Shown here: positions 35,847 through 44,856 of the stretch, piece after piece | Layout: the number at the start of each line of letters is the position of its first letter | Numbering within the stretch: position 1 is the first letter of the stretch | From: Roseateles_B sp041905785 | GTDB taxonomy: Bacteria; Pseudomonadota; Gammaproteobacteria; Burkholderiales; Burkholderiaceae_C | Assembly: GCA_041905785.1 (NCBI GenBank) | Contig: JAYRKJ010000010.1 | Span: 62,001-126,000 of the forward strand | Reading direction: 5' to 3' | DNA length: 64,000 nucleotides | The notes under the pieces: generated by a model | What the model saw: only the letters and a program-made list of their open reading frames with translations | The model's database searches: none | What the model was told of the DNA's origin: nothing | Program-made: the position numbers and the translations under genes

Positions 35847-37736
35847 ATGAACAGCATCACCGAACCCGGCCTGGACGCAGGCAGCCCGCAGGCTCAATCC
35901 CTGAGCCAGTCCCTGACCCTGACGCGCGAACCCCTGCCGGCTTCGCGCAAGATCCATCTGCAGGGTCAGCGCCATCCGGAACTGCGCGTGCCGCTGCGCG
36001 AGATCAGCCTGAGCAACGGCGAGCGCATCAGCGTCTATGACGCCTCCGGCCCCTACACCGACCCCACGGCCAGCATCGACGTCAAGAAGGGCCTGCCGGC
36101 ACCGCGTGCGGCCTGGGTTGAAGCCCGCGGCGACACCGAAGCCTACGAAGGCCGCCGCCTGCAGCTGATCGACGACGGCCTGCGCGACCAGGCCCAGCAG
36201 CTGCGCCTGCGCGAACTCAGCGCCGGGCTGCAGCGCCAGCCGCGCCGAGCCAAGGCGGGGGGCAACGTCAGCCAGATGCATTACGCCCGCCGCGGCCTCA
36301 TCACGCCGGAGATGGAGTTCGTGGCCATCCGCGAGAACCAGCGGCTCGAGTGGATGCGCGAATACGAGGCTGACGCCGAACGCCAGCAGCGCCTGGCCGG
36401 CAACCCCTTCGGGGCCAGCATTCCGGCGCTCATCACACCGGAGTTCGTGCGCGATGAAATTGCCCGCGGCCGCGCCATCATCCCCGCCAACATCAACCAC
36501 CCGGAGCTGGAGCCGATGATCATCGGCCGCAACTTCCTGGTGAAGGTCAACGCCAACATCGGCAACTCCGCGGTCAGCTCTTCGATCGAGGAAGAAGTCG
36601 AGAAGCTGGTCTGGGCCACGCGCTGGGGCGCAGACACCGTGATGGACCTCAGCACCGGCCGCAACATCCACACCACGCGCGACTGGATCATCCGCAACAG
36701 CCCCGTGCCCATCGGCACCGTGCCCATCTACCAGGCCCTGGAAAAGGTGGGCGGCGTGGCCGAGGAGCTGAGCTGGGAGCTCTTCCGCGACACCCTGATC
36801 GAGCAGGCCGAGCAAGGCGTGGACTACTTCACCATCCACGCCGGCGTGCGCCTGCCCTTCGTGCCCATGACGGTCAAGCGCCGCACGGGCATCGTCTCGC
36901 GCGGGGGCTCCATCCTGGCCAAGTGGTGCATCGCGCACCACCGCGAGAACTTCCTCTACACGCACTTCGAGGAGATCTGCGAAATCATGAAGGCCTACGA
37001 CGTCAGCTTCTCGCTGGGTGACGGCCTTCGCCCGGGCTCGCTGGCCGATGCCAACGACGAAGCCCAGTTCGCCGAGCTGCGCACCCTGGGCGAGCTGACC
37101 AAGATCGCCTGGAAGCACGAGGTGCAGACCATGATCGAAGGCCCCGGCCATGTGCCCATGCACATGATCCAGGCCAACATGACCGAGCAGCTCAAGCACT
37201 GCGACGAAGCGCCCTTCTACACCCTGGGCCCGCTGACCACCGACATCGCCCCGGGCTACGACCACATCACCAGCGGCATCGGCGCCGCGATGATCGGCTG
37301 GTTCGGCTGCGCCATGCTGTGCTACGTGACCCCCAAGGAGCATCTGGGTCTGCCCGACCGCGAGGACGTCAAGCAGGGCCTGATGGCCTACAAGATCGCC
37401 GCCCATGCGGCTGACATCGCCAAGGGCCACCCCGGCGCGCGTGCGCGTGACGACGCGCTCTCCAAGGCCCGCTTCGAGTTCCGCTGGGAAGACCAGTTCA
37501 ACCTGGGCCTGGACCCCGAGACCGCGCGCGAGTTCCATGACGAGACCCTGCCCAAGGACAGCGCCAAGGTGGCGCACTTTTGCTCCATGTGCGGCCCCAA
37601 GTTCTGCTCCATGAAGATCACGCAGGACGTGCGCGACTACTCGGCCAAGCTCGAGCAGGAAGCCGGCATGCAGGCCAAGAGCGCGGAGTTCAAGGCCCAG
37701 GGCGGCGAACTCTACATCCCCATCCAGAAGGCCTGA
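35847..37736 (+). CDS. thiC: Phosphomethylpyrimidine synthase
   Basis: 629 residues; radical-SAM rearrangement of aminoimidazole ribotide to HMP phosphate. The C-terminal cluster motif CSMCGPKFC (C-X2-C-X4-C) is intact, and NFLVKVNANIGNSAVSSSIE plus GTVPIYQALEKVGG are characteristic. MNSITEPG at 35847 has GGAGA upstream; a 36-codon upstream extension is only Pro/Ala/Arg-rich leader. It is first in thiC-thiO-thiS-thiG-thiDE under the TPP riboswitch. Confidence 0.97.
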   Translation: MNSITEPGLDAGSPQAQSLSQSLTLTREPLPASRKIHLQGQRHPELRVPLREISLSNGERISVYDASGPYTDPTASIDVKKGLPAPRAAWVEARGDTEAYEGRRLQLIDDGLRDQAQQLRLRELSAGLQRQPRRAKAGGNVSQMHYARRGLITPEMEFVAIRENQRLEWMREYEADAERQQRLAGNPFGASIPALITPEFVRDEIARGRAIIPANINHPELEPMIIGRNFLVKVNANIGNSAVSSSIEEEVEKLVWATRWGADTVMDLSTGRNIHTTRDWIIRNSPVPIGTVPIYQALEKVGGVAEELSWELFRDTLIEQAEQGVDYFTIHAGVRLPFVPMTVKRRTGIVSRGGSILAKWCIAHHRENFLYTHFEEICEIMKAYDVSFSLGDGLRPGSLADANDEAQFAELRTLGELTKIAWKHEVQTMIEGPGHVPMHMIQANMTEQLKHCDEAPFYTLGPLTTDIAPGYDHITSGIGAAMIGWFGCAMLCYVTPKEHLGLPDREDVKQGLMAYKIAAHAADIAKGHPGARARDDALSKARFEFRWEDQFNLGLDPETAREFHDETLPKDSAKVAHFCSMCGPKFCSMKITQDVRDYSAKLEQEAGMQAKSAEFKAQGGELYIPIQKA

Positions 37737-37757
37737 CCGGGCCGCATGAAGGAATCC

Positions 37758-38834
37758 ATGAGCGCCACCATCGCCATCGCAGGAGCCGGCCTGGCCGGCC
37801 GCCTTTTCGCCTGGGCCCTGGCCCGGGCCGGTCATCGCGTGCAGGTCTTCGACGCAAGACCTGGCCCCGCCCCTCTCTTTGACGGCCAGGGGGCCGCCGC
37901 CTTCACGGCCGCCGGCCTGCTCAGCCCCTTGGCCGAGCTGGAGAAAGCCGAGGTGCCCATCGCGGCAGCGGGCTGGCGCTCGCTGGCGCTGTGGCCGGCG
38001 GTGGTCGGGCAGCTGCGTCTGCGCCAGCCGGTGGGCCTGGAGCTGCAGGGCAGCCTGCTGCTGGCCCAGCGCAGTGATGCCGGCGCGGCCCAGCGGGTGC
38101 TGGACCGCCTGCAGCAGCCGGGGTTGGCGGCCTTCCCCCAGCCCCGGGCGCTGACGCCCGAGGCCCTGGCCGCCCTGGAGCCGGCCCTGCGTCGCAGTCC
38201 GGGGCTGCTGGCCTGGCACTTGCCCGGCGAAGGCCTGATCCATCCGCTGGAGGCCATGGCCGCCCTGCACGCCGATGCGCCGCAGGCGGCCTGGCATTGG
38301 GAGCAGCCCGTGGCGCAGTGCGAGGCCGGGCAGCTGCGCCTGGCGGATGGGCGGCGCATCGATGCCGACTGGGTCATCGACTGCCGCGGTCTGGGCGCCC
38401 AGGACCAGCTGTCGGGCCTGCGGGGCGTTCGCGGCGAGGTCATCGCCCTGGACGCGCCGGGCCACGGCCTCGCGCGCGCGGTGCGCCTGCTGCACCCGCG
38501 TCATCGCGTCTATCTGGTGCCTCGCACGGTGGACCAGTTGCTGATCGGCGCCAGCGAGATCGAGAGCGAGGACCGCAGCCCGGTGAGCCTGCAAAGTGCC
38601 GTCGAGCTGATGGCCGCCGCGCACAGCGTGATGCCGCAGCTCGCCGAAGCGCGCATCGTGCGGCTGGACCGCAACCTGCGCCCCGCCTTTGCCGACCACC
38701 AGCCCCTGCTGCACCGGGAGCCCGGCCTGCTGCGGCTCAACGGCATGTACCGCCACGGCTGGCTGCTGGCACCCGCCCTGGTCGATCAACTGCTGCAGGA
38801 CAGCGGCCTGGGCGCCCTGCCCGGCCCCCAATGA
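37758..38834 (+). CDS. thiO: Glycine oxidase / thiamine-pathway FAD oxidoreductase
   Basis: 358 residues. The FAD Rossmann motif IAIAGAGLAGRLFAWALARAG is at the start, and the DAO fold continues with ADWVIDCRGLGAQD near 210 and HGWLLAPALVDQL at the end. ThiO makes the dehydroglycine used by ThiG. AAGGA before the ATG at 37758 is preferred over the ATG at 37746. The frame is placed between thiC and thiS, which supports the name; activity as glycine oxidase is assigned by context. Confidence 0.9.
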   Translation: MSATIAIAGAGLAGRLFAWALARAGHRVQVFDARPGPAPLFDGQGAAAFTAAGLLSPLAELEKAEVPIAAAGWRSLALWPAVVGQLRLRQPVGLELQGSLLLAQRSDAGAAQRVLDRLQQPGLAAFPQPRALTPEALAALEPALRRSPGLLAWHLPGEGLIHPLEAMAALHADAPQAAWHWEQPVAQCEAGQLRLADGRRIDADWVIDCRGLGAQDQLSGLRGVRGEVIALDAPGHGLARAVRLLHPRHRVYLVPRTVDQLLIGASEIESEDRSPVSLQSAVELMAAAHSVMPQLAEARIVRLDRNLRPAFADHQPLLHREPGLLRLNGMYRHGWLLAPALVDQLLQDSGLGALPGPQ

Positions 38835-38853
38835 ATCCTGCCCTGAACCCTGT

Positions 38854-39099
38854 ATGAGCCCTCGCATCGATCACTACGCCACCACCGTCCCCGCCTGCCT
38901 GCGGGTGCGGCTGGACGGACAGGCCATGGACGTGCCCGATGGCTGCAGCCTGGCTCAGCTGCTGAGCCTGCTGGGCCAGGCCCCCGAGAGCGTGGCCACG
39001 GCCGTCAACGGCCAGCATGTGCCGCGCGAGGCCCGCGCCCAGCACCCCTTGTGCGAAGGCGACCACATCTTGCTGTTCCGCCCCATCGTGGGCGGTTGA
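38854..39099 (+). CDS. thiS: Sulphur carrier protein
   Basis: 81 residues with the ubiquitin-like beta-grasp fold and the C-terminal Gly-Gly (RPIVGG) that is thiocarboxylated to carry sulphur for the thiazole ring. The first about 15 residues are longer than in most ThiS proteins. The start at 38854 has no strong ribosome site; a shorter start is possible. It lies between thiO and thiG. Confidence 0.9.
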   Translation: MSPRIDHYATTVPACLRVRLDGQAMDVPDGCSLAQLLSLLGQAPESVATAVNGQHVPREARAQHPLCEGDHILLFRPIVGG

Positions 39100-39109
39100 G
39101 GACATCCCC

Positions 39110-39904
39110 ATGGACGATCTGCTCCATATCGACGGCCGCGCGCTGCGCAGCCGCTTCTTCATCGGTTCGGCGGGCTATCCCAGCCCGCAGGTCCTGGGCG
39201 AGGCCATACGCGCCTCGCAAAGCCAGGTGTTGACCGTCGGCCTCAAGCGCGCCCTGCAGGGCGCCGGGGACAACGGTGCGGTGGCGCTGGCCCTGCAGTC
39301 CATCCAGTCCCAGGGCGGCTGCCTGCTGCCCAACACCGCCGGCTGCCGCAGCGCCCGCGAGGCCGTCACGCTGGCCCAGATGGCCCGCGAGCTTTACGGC
39401 ACGGCCTGGATCAAACTGGAAGTCACCGGCGACGAGCACACCCTGCAGCCCGATCCCTTCGAGCTGCTCTGCGCCGCCGAACAGCTGGTGCGGCAGGGCT
39501 TCACCGTCTTTCCCTACTGCACCGAGGACCTGGTGCTGTGCCGCCGCCTGCTGGACGCGGGCTGCGCGGTGCTGATGCCCTGGGGCGCGCCCATAGGGTC
39601 CGGCCAGGGCCTGCTGCATCGGCACGGCCTGCGCACGCTGCGCGAGCGGCTGCCGGACGCCGTTCTCATCGTGGACGCCGGCCTGGGCGCGCCCTCGCAT
39701 GCCGCCGAGGCGCTGGAGCTGGGCTTCGACGCGGTGCTGCTGAACTCGGCCGTAGCCCAGGCCCGCGACCCCGTGCGCATGGCCGGGGCCTTCCGCGACG
39801 CCATCGCTGCCGGCCGCGCGGCCTGGCGTGCGGGGCTGATGGCGCCACAGGACTTCGCGGTGGCCAGCACGCCGGTCGGCGACCACGCCTTCCTGCTCGG
39901 ATGA
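39110..39904 (+). CDS. thiG: Thiazole synthase
   Basis: 264 residues, TIM barrel. The catalytic lysine is in TAWIKLEVTGDEHTLQPD, and the phosphate-binding end is AVLMPWGAPIGSGQGL and VDAGLGAPSHAAEALELGFD. It forms the thiazole phosphate from ThiS-thiocarboxylate, dehydroglycine and deoxyxylulose phosphate. It starts 10 bases after thiS and its stop overlaps the next ATG by four bases. The sequence is complete. Confidence 0.96.
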   Translation: MDDLLHIDGRALRSRFFIGSAGYPSPQVLGEAIRASQSQVLTVGLKRALQGAGDNGAVALALQSIQSQGGCLLPNTAGCRSAREAVTLAQMARELYGTAWIKLEVTGDEHTLQPDPFELLCAAEQLVRQGFTVFPYCTEDLVLCRRLLDAGCAVLMPWGAPIGSGQGLLHRHGLRTLRERLPDAVLIVDAGLGAPSHAAEALELGFDAVLLNSAVAQARDPVRMAGAFRDAIAAGRAAWRAGLMAPQDFAVASTPVGDHAFLLG

Positions 39905-41673
39905 GCCGCCCGCCCCGGGCGCTGCCCCACCCCTGCCTGCCCTCGCCCTGGTTCGAAGCGCCGGACCCGGCGCTGGAGCGCCTGCCCGAGTGGTCGCTCG
40001 AGGCGGCACCGCCCATCATCTGGAGCGTGGCCGGCCACGACAGCGGCGGCGCGGCAGGCCTCAGCGCCGACGCCCGCGCGGCGGCCGCCCTGGGCGTGCA
40101 CCTCTGCCCGGTGCTGGCCGCGCTCACCGCCCAGAACTCGCTGGGCGTGCAGGCGCTGCATCCGCTGCCTGGCGTGCAGATTCGCGAGCAGCTCGCCGCA
40201 TTGCAGCAAGACCTGACCCCGCGGGTGATCAAGACCGGCCTGCTCGGCAGCGTGGACGCCGTCGAGGCCTTGCTGGAGGCGCTGGCGGCACTGCGCCGCG
40301 GTGGCCGGCGTGTGGACCTGGTCGTGGACCCGGTGCTGGGCGCCAGCGCCGGCGGCGCCGCCTTCTGCGATGAGGCACTGCTGCAGGCCTATCGCGAACG
40401 CCTGCTGCCGCAGGCCACCCTGCTCACCCCCAACCGCCGCGAAGCGCTGATGCTGCTGGGTTCGCAAGCCCGGCCGGACATGGACGTGCCGGCGCTGGCA
40501 CAGTCCCTGCGCCGGCATCTTGCGCCGCAGGCCGGCGTCTGCATCACGGGCGGCGACGACGCCCTGCCCGTGCCCGGCGCGCAAGACCTGGCCCTGGACT
40601 GGCTGGATCTCGCAGCACACGGCGCCCACGCCTCCCCCGCCCTGCGCGGCTGGATGGCCCTGCCCCGCCAGCGCCGGGCGCCGCTGCACCATCACGGCAG
40701 CGGCTGCACCTTCGCCAGCGCCGCAGCAGCGGCCCTGGCGCGCGGCTTCCCCCAGGCCGACGCCCTGGTGCTGGCCAAGATGTGCAGCTGGCATGGCCTG
40801 CGCCAGGGCCATGCCGCGGGCGGCGGCGCCGGGCCGCTGCGGCCTGCGCCGGACTTCATCCACACCCCCGAGGCCATGCCGGTGATGGGCTTTGATGACG
40901 AGACCCAACCCGATGCCGCCACCCTGGCACGATGGCGGGACGTCCTGGAGGGGCGCCGGCCTGGCCCGGACTTCGCCGCCGGCCTGTACGGCATCGTCGA
41001 CGACGAGCGGCGTCTGCCCGAAGTGGCCAAGGTGGCCGCGGTGAGCGCAGTGGCGGCTGTCGCCGAAAGGGCTGGAGCCCCTGAAGTGGCCGCCCCGCCC
41101 GGGGCCGCGTTGGCCCACCTGCAGCTGCGCTGCAAGGCCCTGCCTGGGCAGGACCCGGCCGAGCTGCGCGAACGGATCGCCGCCGCCGTGCGCCGCATGC
41201 GCGAGCATCCCGGCATCCGCTTCTGGGTCAACGACCATTGGCGGCTGGCTCTGGATGCCGGTGCCACGGGGCTGCACCTGGGGCAGGAAGACTGGGCCGG
41301 ATTGAGCCCGGCCCAGCGGCAAGACATCCTGGACAGCGGCGCCGCCCTGGGCCTGTCCAGCCACAGCCTGTGGGAACTGGCCAGAGCACGCGGCTTGGCG
41401 CCCTGCTACATCGCCTGCGGTCCCGTCTGGCCCACCACCACCAAGCACATGCCCTGGCTGGCTCAGGGCCTGAGCCAGCTGGCCTGGTGGTCCCGCATGG
41501 CGGGTCGCCCGGTGGTGGCCATAGGCGGTGTGCTGGAGCCCGCCCAACTGGCCGCCGCGGCGCGTGCCGGCGCCGCGGCCGTCTGCCTGGTGCGCGGGCT
41601 GGATGCGCAGCGCCTGCCGGACTACCAGGCCGCCTGGGCGGCCGGCCGGCAAGCGGGAAGCTTCAGCGGCTGA
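39901..41673 (+). CDS. thiDE: Fused HMP/HMP-P kinase and thiamine phosphate synthase (ThiD-ThiE)
   Basis: 590 residues in two parts. Residues about 38-320 are ThiD: SVAGHDSGGAAGLSADARAA, LAALTAQNSLGVQ, VVDPVLGASAGGA and the HHGSGCTFASAAA anion-hole/Cys motif. Residues about 355-590 are ThiE: LYGIVDDERRLPE, FWVNDHWRLALDAG, GLHLGQEDW and CGPVWPTTTKHMPWLAQGL, ending in PVVAIGGV. The fusion catalyses HMP phosphorylation and coupling with the thiazole phosphate. An Ala/Val-rich insertion near 380-400 lies in the ThiE part. The ATG overlaps thiG; the 3' end overlaps the convergent gene by 11 bases. Confidence 0.93.
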   Translation: MSRPPRALPHPCLPSPWFEAPDPALERLPEWSLEAAPPIIWSVAGHDSGGAAGLSADARAAAALGVHLCPVLAALTAQNSLGVQALHPLPGVQIREQLAALQQDLTPRVIKTGLLGSVDAVEALLEALAALRRGGRRVDLVVDPVLGASAGGAAFCDEALLQAYRERLLPQATLLTPNRREALMLLGSQARPDMDVPALAQSLRRHLAPQAGVCITGGDDALPVPGAQDLALDWLDLAAHGAHASPALRGWMALPRQRRAPLHHHGSGCTFASAAAAALARGFPQADALVLAKMCSWHGLRQGHAAGGGAGPLRPAPDFIHTPEAMPVMGFDDETQPDAATLARWRDVLEGRRPGPDFAAGLYGIVDDERRLPEVAKVAAVSAVAAVAERAGAPEVAAPPGAALAHLQLRCKALPGQDPAELRERIAAAVRRMREHPGIRFWVNDHWRLALDAGATGLHLGQEDWAGLSPAQRQDILDSGAALGLSSHSLWELARARGLAPCYIACGPVWPTTTKHMPWLAQGLSQLAWWSRMAGRPVVAIGGVLEPAQLAAAARAGAAAVCLVRGLDAQRLPDYQAAWAAGRQAGSFSG

Positions 41674-42823
41674 GCCCGCGGGCCTCGATGGCCCACAGCG
41701 CCTGCACCTGCCCGTCGCGGTGGACGACCAGCTCGTCGTGCAGGTTCAGCGTGGGATCGCAATGCCCCGGCACCAGCAGGACCTGCTCGCCCAGCCGGGG
41801 CCTGGGCCCGACCGATGGGCGGACCTGCAGGATGCCATGCTCATCGTTGGCCGACACATAGTCCAGCTGCGTGCTGGACTCGCCATCGGCCCAGACCCAG
41901 GGCAGGCCCGATTCCGCGGACAGCGACTTGAGCCCCGCATCCAGCACGACCCGGTCGCCGGTCCCCTCGCTCATCACGGTGCTGGCCAGCAGCAGGGCGT
42001 GCTCGAAGCGCAGTTCCTCGCCCGGCAGCTCATTGCGGCCATAGTCCGCATCCATGAAGACATAGGAGCCGGGCTGCAGCTCGGTGTACAGCCCAAGCCC
42101 CAGGTCGAAGGCGGCGCTGCCGGTGCCGCCGCCTGTCACCGTCTCGCAGTGCACACCCTGGTCCTGCAGGGCCTGCAGCACGGCGCGGGCACGGTCTGAG
42201 GCCCGCATCACCGCGTCGCGGCGCGCGGTGGCGCTGCGTACATGCTGCAGCGCGCCCTGGTAGGCCTGCAGGCCCTTGAAGCGCAGCTGGCCGGGATAGC
42301 GCTGGATGGCGTCCAGCAGACGCAGCACGCCCGCGGCATCGGCCACGCCGCAGCGATCCTGGCCGATGTTGAGCTCCACCAGCAGCTCCAGCCGGCTGCC
42401 CGCCTGTTCGCAAGCCTGCGCCAGGGCGTCGACCTGCTGTGCGTGATCCACGCACACGCTCATCCGCGCCTGCGCGGCCAGCGCGGCCAGCAGCCGGGTC
42501 TTGACCCCGCCCACGACCTCGTTGCTGATCAGGATGTCCGGGATGCCCGCCTCGACAAAGGGGATGGCCTCGCTGACCTTCTGGCAACAGATGCCGACCG
42601 CCCCGGCCTTCAGCTGGGCCCGGGCAATGGCCACGCACTTGTGGGCCTTGGCATGCGGTCGCAAGGCCAGACCAGCGGCATCCGCCGCCGCCTGCATGCG
42701 CGCCACATTGCGCTCGAAGGCGTCGAGGTCCAGCAGCAGGGCCGGCGTGTCCACGGCGGACAGTCGGTCGCCCGGCATGGCCACGGGAGGCAACAGGGGT
42801 GAATGCGGTGTGAAGTCGTGCAT
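41663..42823 (-). CDS. D-threonine aldolase-like PLP enzyme (alanine-racemase fold)
   Basis: 386 residues. VDTPALLLDLDAFERNVARM and LRPHAKAHKCVAIAR provide the PLP lysine in the fold-type III barrel, ETVTGGGTGSA binds phosphate, and the C-terminal VPGHCDPTLNLHDE carries the His-Cys-Asp zinc/manganese motif of the D-threonine aldolase/D-serine dehydratase group. It probably cleaves D-hydroxy amino acids. The gene starts MHDFTPHSP at 42823, without a strong ribosome site, and its end overlaps thiDE. The neighbouring upstream gene is divergent. Confidence 0.88.
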   Translation of the reverse strand: MHDFTPHSPLLPPVAMPGDRLSAVDTPALLLDLDAFERNVARMQAAADAAGLALRPHAKAHKCVAIARAQLKAGAVGICCQKVSEAIPFVEAGIPDILISNEVVGGVKTRLLAALAAQARMSVCVDHAQQVDALAQACEQAGSRLELLVELNIGQDRCGVADAAGVLRLLDAIQRYPGQLRFKGLQAYQGALQHVRSATARRDAVMRASDRARAVLQALQDQGVHCETVTGGGTGSAAFDLGLGLYTELQPGSYVFMDADYGRNELPGEELRFEHALLLASTVMSEGTGDRVVLDAGLKSLSAESGLPWVWADGESSTQLDYVSANDEHGILQVRPSVGPRPRLGEQVLLVPGHCDPTLNLHDELVVHRDGQVQALWAIEARGLSR

Positions 42824-42949
42824 CGGCGCATTGTGGACCAGCTGCCTAGCACTTCGAGCCGCCGCGCGTATCCGCAACTGATGGGATGCCCCGCGGCCAT
42901 CGCAGCGAAACACTGCGCCATCACCATTCCCTCCAGCAGGAGACCTGCC

Positions 42950-43822
42950 ATGGCCCAGACCCGCCTCTACTCGCACCAGCAGCTGATGAACGACCCCACC
43001 CTGTTCATGGGTCAGGTGCCCTTGATCGCGCACGGAGACTCCTGGTTCTCCTTTGGCGACTTCTTCCCGACCAAGACCCGTTCGCTGCTGGACTTCTTCC
43101 AGTTCGGCCGTGACGCAGGCATCGTCAACTATGCGATGCCGGGCCAGAAGCTCAAGGACTACCCCGATCCTGAGCGCTATGCCAAGTTCCACCTGGCCAT
43201 GACCCTGCGCGGCATGCCGCGCTGGGCCGCGCTGCTGGTGTCCGGCGGCGGCAATGACATGATTGCCTGGCTGCGCCGCGGCACGGGGGTGGACATCGGC
43301 CAGCGTCTGCTGCGCGCACCGCAGGAATGGCTGCCCGAGCATTTCGGCGCCATGCGCTACGTCTCCGAGCAGGGCTGGAGCAATCTCTGCGCCGAGCTGC
43401 TGCAGGCCTACACGCAGCTGGACGCTCTGCGCGATCAATGCGCCAACCCGCTGGCGCCCATCGTCACCCATGTCTACGACTACATGGTGCCGCGCTTCGC
43501 CTACGCCGCCGGCGGCCTGGCCGGCCCCTGGTGCGCACCCAGCCTGCAGACCTTCCAGATCCCTGCCGAGGCCTGGTCGCCCATCATGCGCATTCTGGTG
43601 GACTGGAACCACAGCTTCCTGACCCACACCGTACAAAGCCGCATCGGCAACTTCCTCGTGCTGGACACCCGCGGCGTCAGCCAGCCTGCCGAGCCGGGCA
43701 GCACCGGCCGCAGCGGCGACTGGCAGAACGAAATCCACCTGACCCCCGAGGGCTACGACAAGCTGGCCCGGCGCAGCTGCAATGACGCGCTGGCCAGCCT
43801 GGTGGCCGGCTACCAGCTCTGA
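42950..43822 (+). CDS. SGNH/GDSL-hydrolase-like protein
   Basis: 290 residues. Block I GDSWFSFGDFF, a Gly-Asn segment SGGGNDMIAW near 105 and the terminal NEIHLTPEGYDKLARRS resemble SGNH hydrolase blocks I, III and V. The His of block V has Asn, not Asp, three residues before it, so the triad may be altered. There is no signal peptide. AGGAGA precedes the ATG; an upstream open stretch is shadow. Substrate unknown. Confidence 0.78.
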   Translation: MAQTRLYSHQQLMNDPTLFMGQVPLIAHGDSWFSFGDFFPTKTRSLLDFFQFGRDAGIVNYAMPGQKLKDYPDPERYAKFHLAMTLRGMPRWAALLVSGGGNDMIAWLRRGTGVDIGQRLLRAPQEWLPEHFGAMRYVSEQGWSNLCAELLQAYTQLDALRDQCANPLAPIVTHVYDYMVPRFAYAAGGLAGPWCAPSLQTFQIPAEAWSPIMRILVDWNHSFLTHTVQSRIGNFLVLDTRGVSQPAEPGSTGRSGDWQNEIHLTPEGYDKLARRSCNDALASLVAGYQL

Positions 43823-43831
43823 GGCAAAGGC

Positions 43832-43867
43832 GGTTGGCGCATCGGTTGGCGCATCGGTTGGCGTATA
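43832..43867 (+). repeat. Three tandem copies of a 12-base unit
   Basis: GGTTGGCGCATC twice, then GGTTGGCGTATA, just after the SGNH gene stop and before the transporter gene. Confidence 0.9.
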
Positions 43868-43961
43868 GCGCCCGATCGGGGCGGCGCAGCCCTTGCGCAT
43901 GGGCATACTGCGGAGCTGCCAAGCGCGGGCCGGCCGGCCCGCCGCGGACCACCGCCAGCCC

Positions 43962-44843
43962 ATGTCCTCGCTCGCACTGCTCCTCGTCCTTGCCGCCGCC
44001 CTTTGCCACGCCTGCTGGAATCTGGTCGCCAAACGCCAGGGGGGCGGCAACGAGCTGGTGCTGATCAGCGCCATGCTGGTCGGCGTGCTCTGGGCACCGC
44101 TGGCGCTTTGGCAGGCCTGGGACGCGCTGCCCAGCCTGGGGCGCATCCAATGGGCCGCATTGCTGGCAAGCACGGTGCTGCACCTGGTTTACTTCCGCTG
44201 CCTGCTGCAGGGTTACCAGGTCTCCGAGCTGACGGTGGTCTACCCCGTGGCGCGCGGCAGCGGCCCACTGCTGAGCACGGCGGGCGCGGTGCTGCTGCTG
44301 GGCGAGCGGCTCAGCTTGGTCGGGGCTGCCGGTGCGCTGATGGTGGTGGGCGGCGTCTTCCTGATCGCCGGCGGCCCGGCGCTGTGGCGGCGGGCCCATG
44401 AACCTGCGCACCGAGCCCGTGTGCTGAGCGGCCTGCGCTGGGGAGCCATCACCGGCGCCTGTATTGCGGGCTACACCGTGCTGGACGGCTATTCGGTCAA
44501 GGTGCTGATGATCTCGCCCATCGTGCTGGACTACTTCGCCAACGTGCTGCGCATCCCGATGATGCTGCCGGTGGCGCTGCGCAATCCGGCCGCCTTCCGC
44601 GAGGCCTGGCGCCAGCAATGGAAGGCCGGTCTGGCCATCGCCGTCCTGAGCCCCGCCAGCTACGTGATGGTGCTTTATGCCATGCGCCTCGCGCCGCTGA
44701 GCCATGTGGCTCCGGCGCGCGAGCTGTCCATGCTCTTTGCCGCCCTGGCCGGGGGCAGCCTGCTGGGCGAGGGCGACCGGGCCCTGCGCCTGCTGGGCGC
44801 CGCTTTCATCGCCTTGGGCGTGATGGGGCTGGCGCTGGGCTGA
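43962..44843 (+). CDS. EamA-family (DMT superfamily) membrane transporter
   Basis: 293 residues with about ten membrane helices in two EamA repeats. It opens LALLLVLAAALCHACWNLVA, and the second repeat starts near WGAITGACIAGYTVLDGYSV. ELTVVYPVARGSGPLLSTAG is a conserved first-repeat signature. Such proteins export amino acids or other metabolites. The start at 43962 gives the normal helix-one N-terminus; an earlier in-frame start adds Arg-rich residues. No dedicated partner is seen. Confidence 0.9.
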   Translation: MSSLALLLVLAAALCHACWNLVAKRQGGGNELVLISAMLVGVLWAPLALWQAWDALPSLGRIQWAALLASTVLHLVYFRCLLQGYQVSELTVVYPVARGSGPLLSTAGAVLLLGERLSLVGAAGALMVVGGVFLIAGGPALWRRAHEPAHRARVLSGLRWGAITGACIAGYTVLDGYSVKVLMISPIVLDYFANVLRIPMMLPVALRNPAAFREAWRQQWKAGLAIAVLSPASYVMVLYAMRLAPLSHVAPARELSMLFAALAGGSLLGEGDRALRLLGAAFIALGVMGLALG

Positions 44844-44856
44844 GCGCCGCGCGGCT

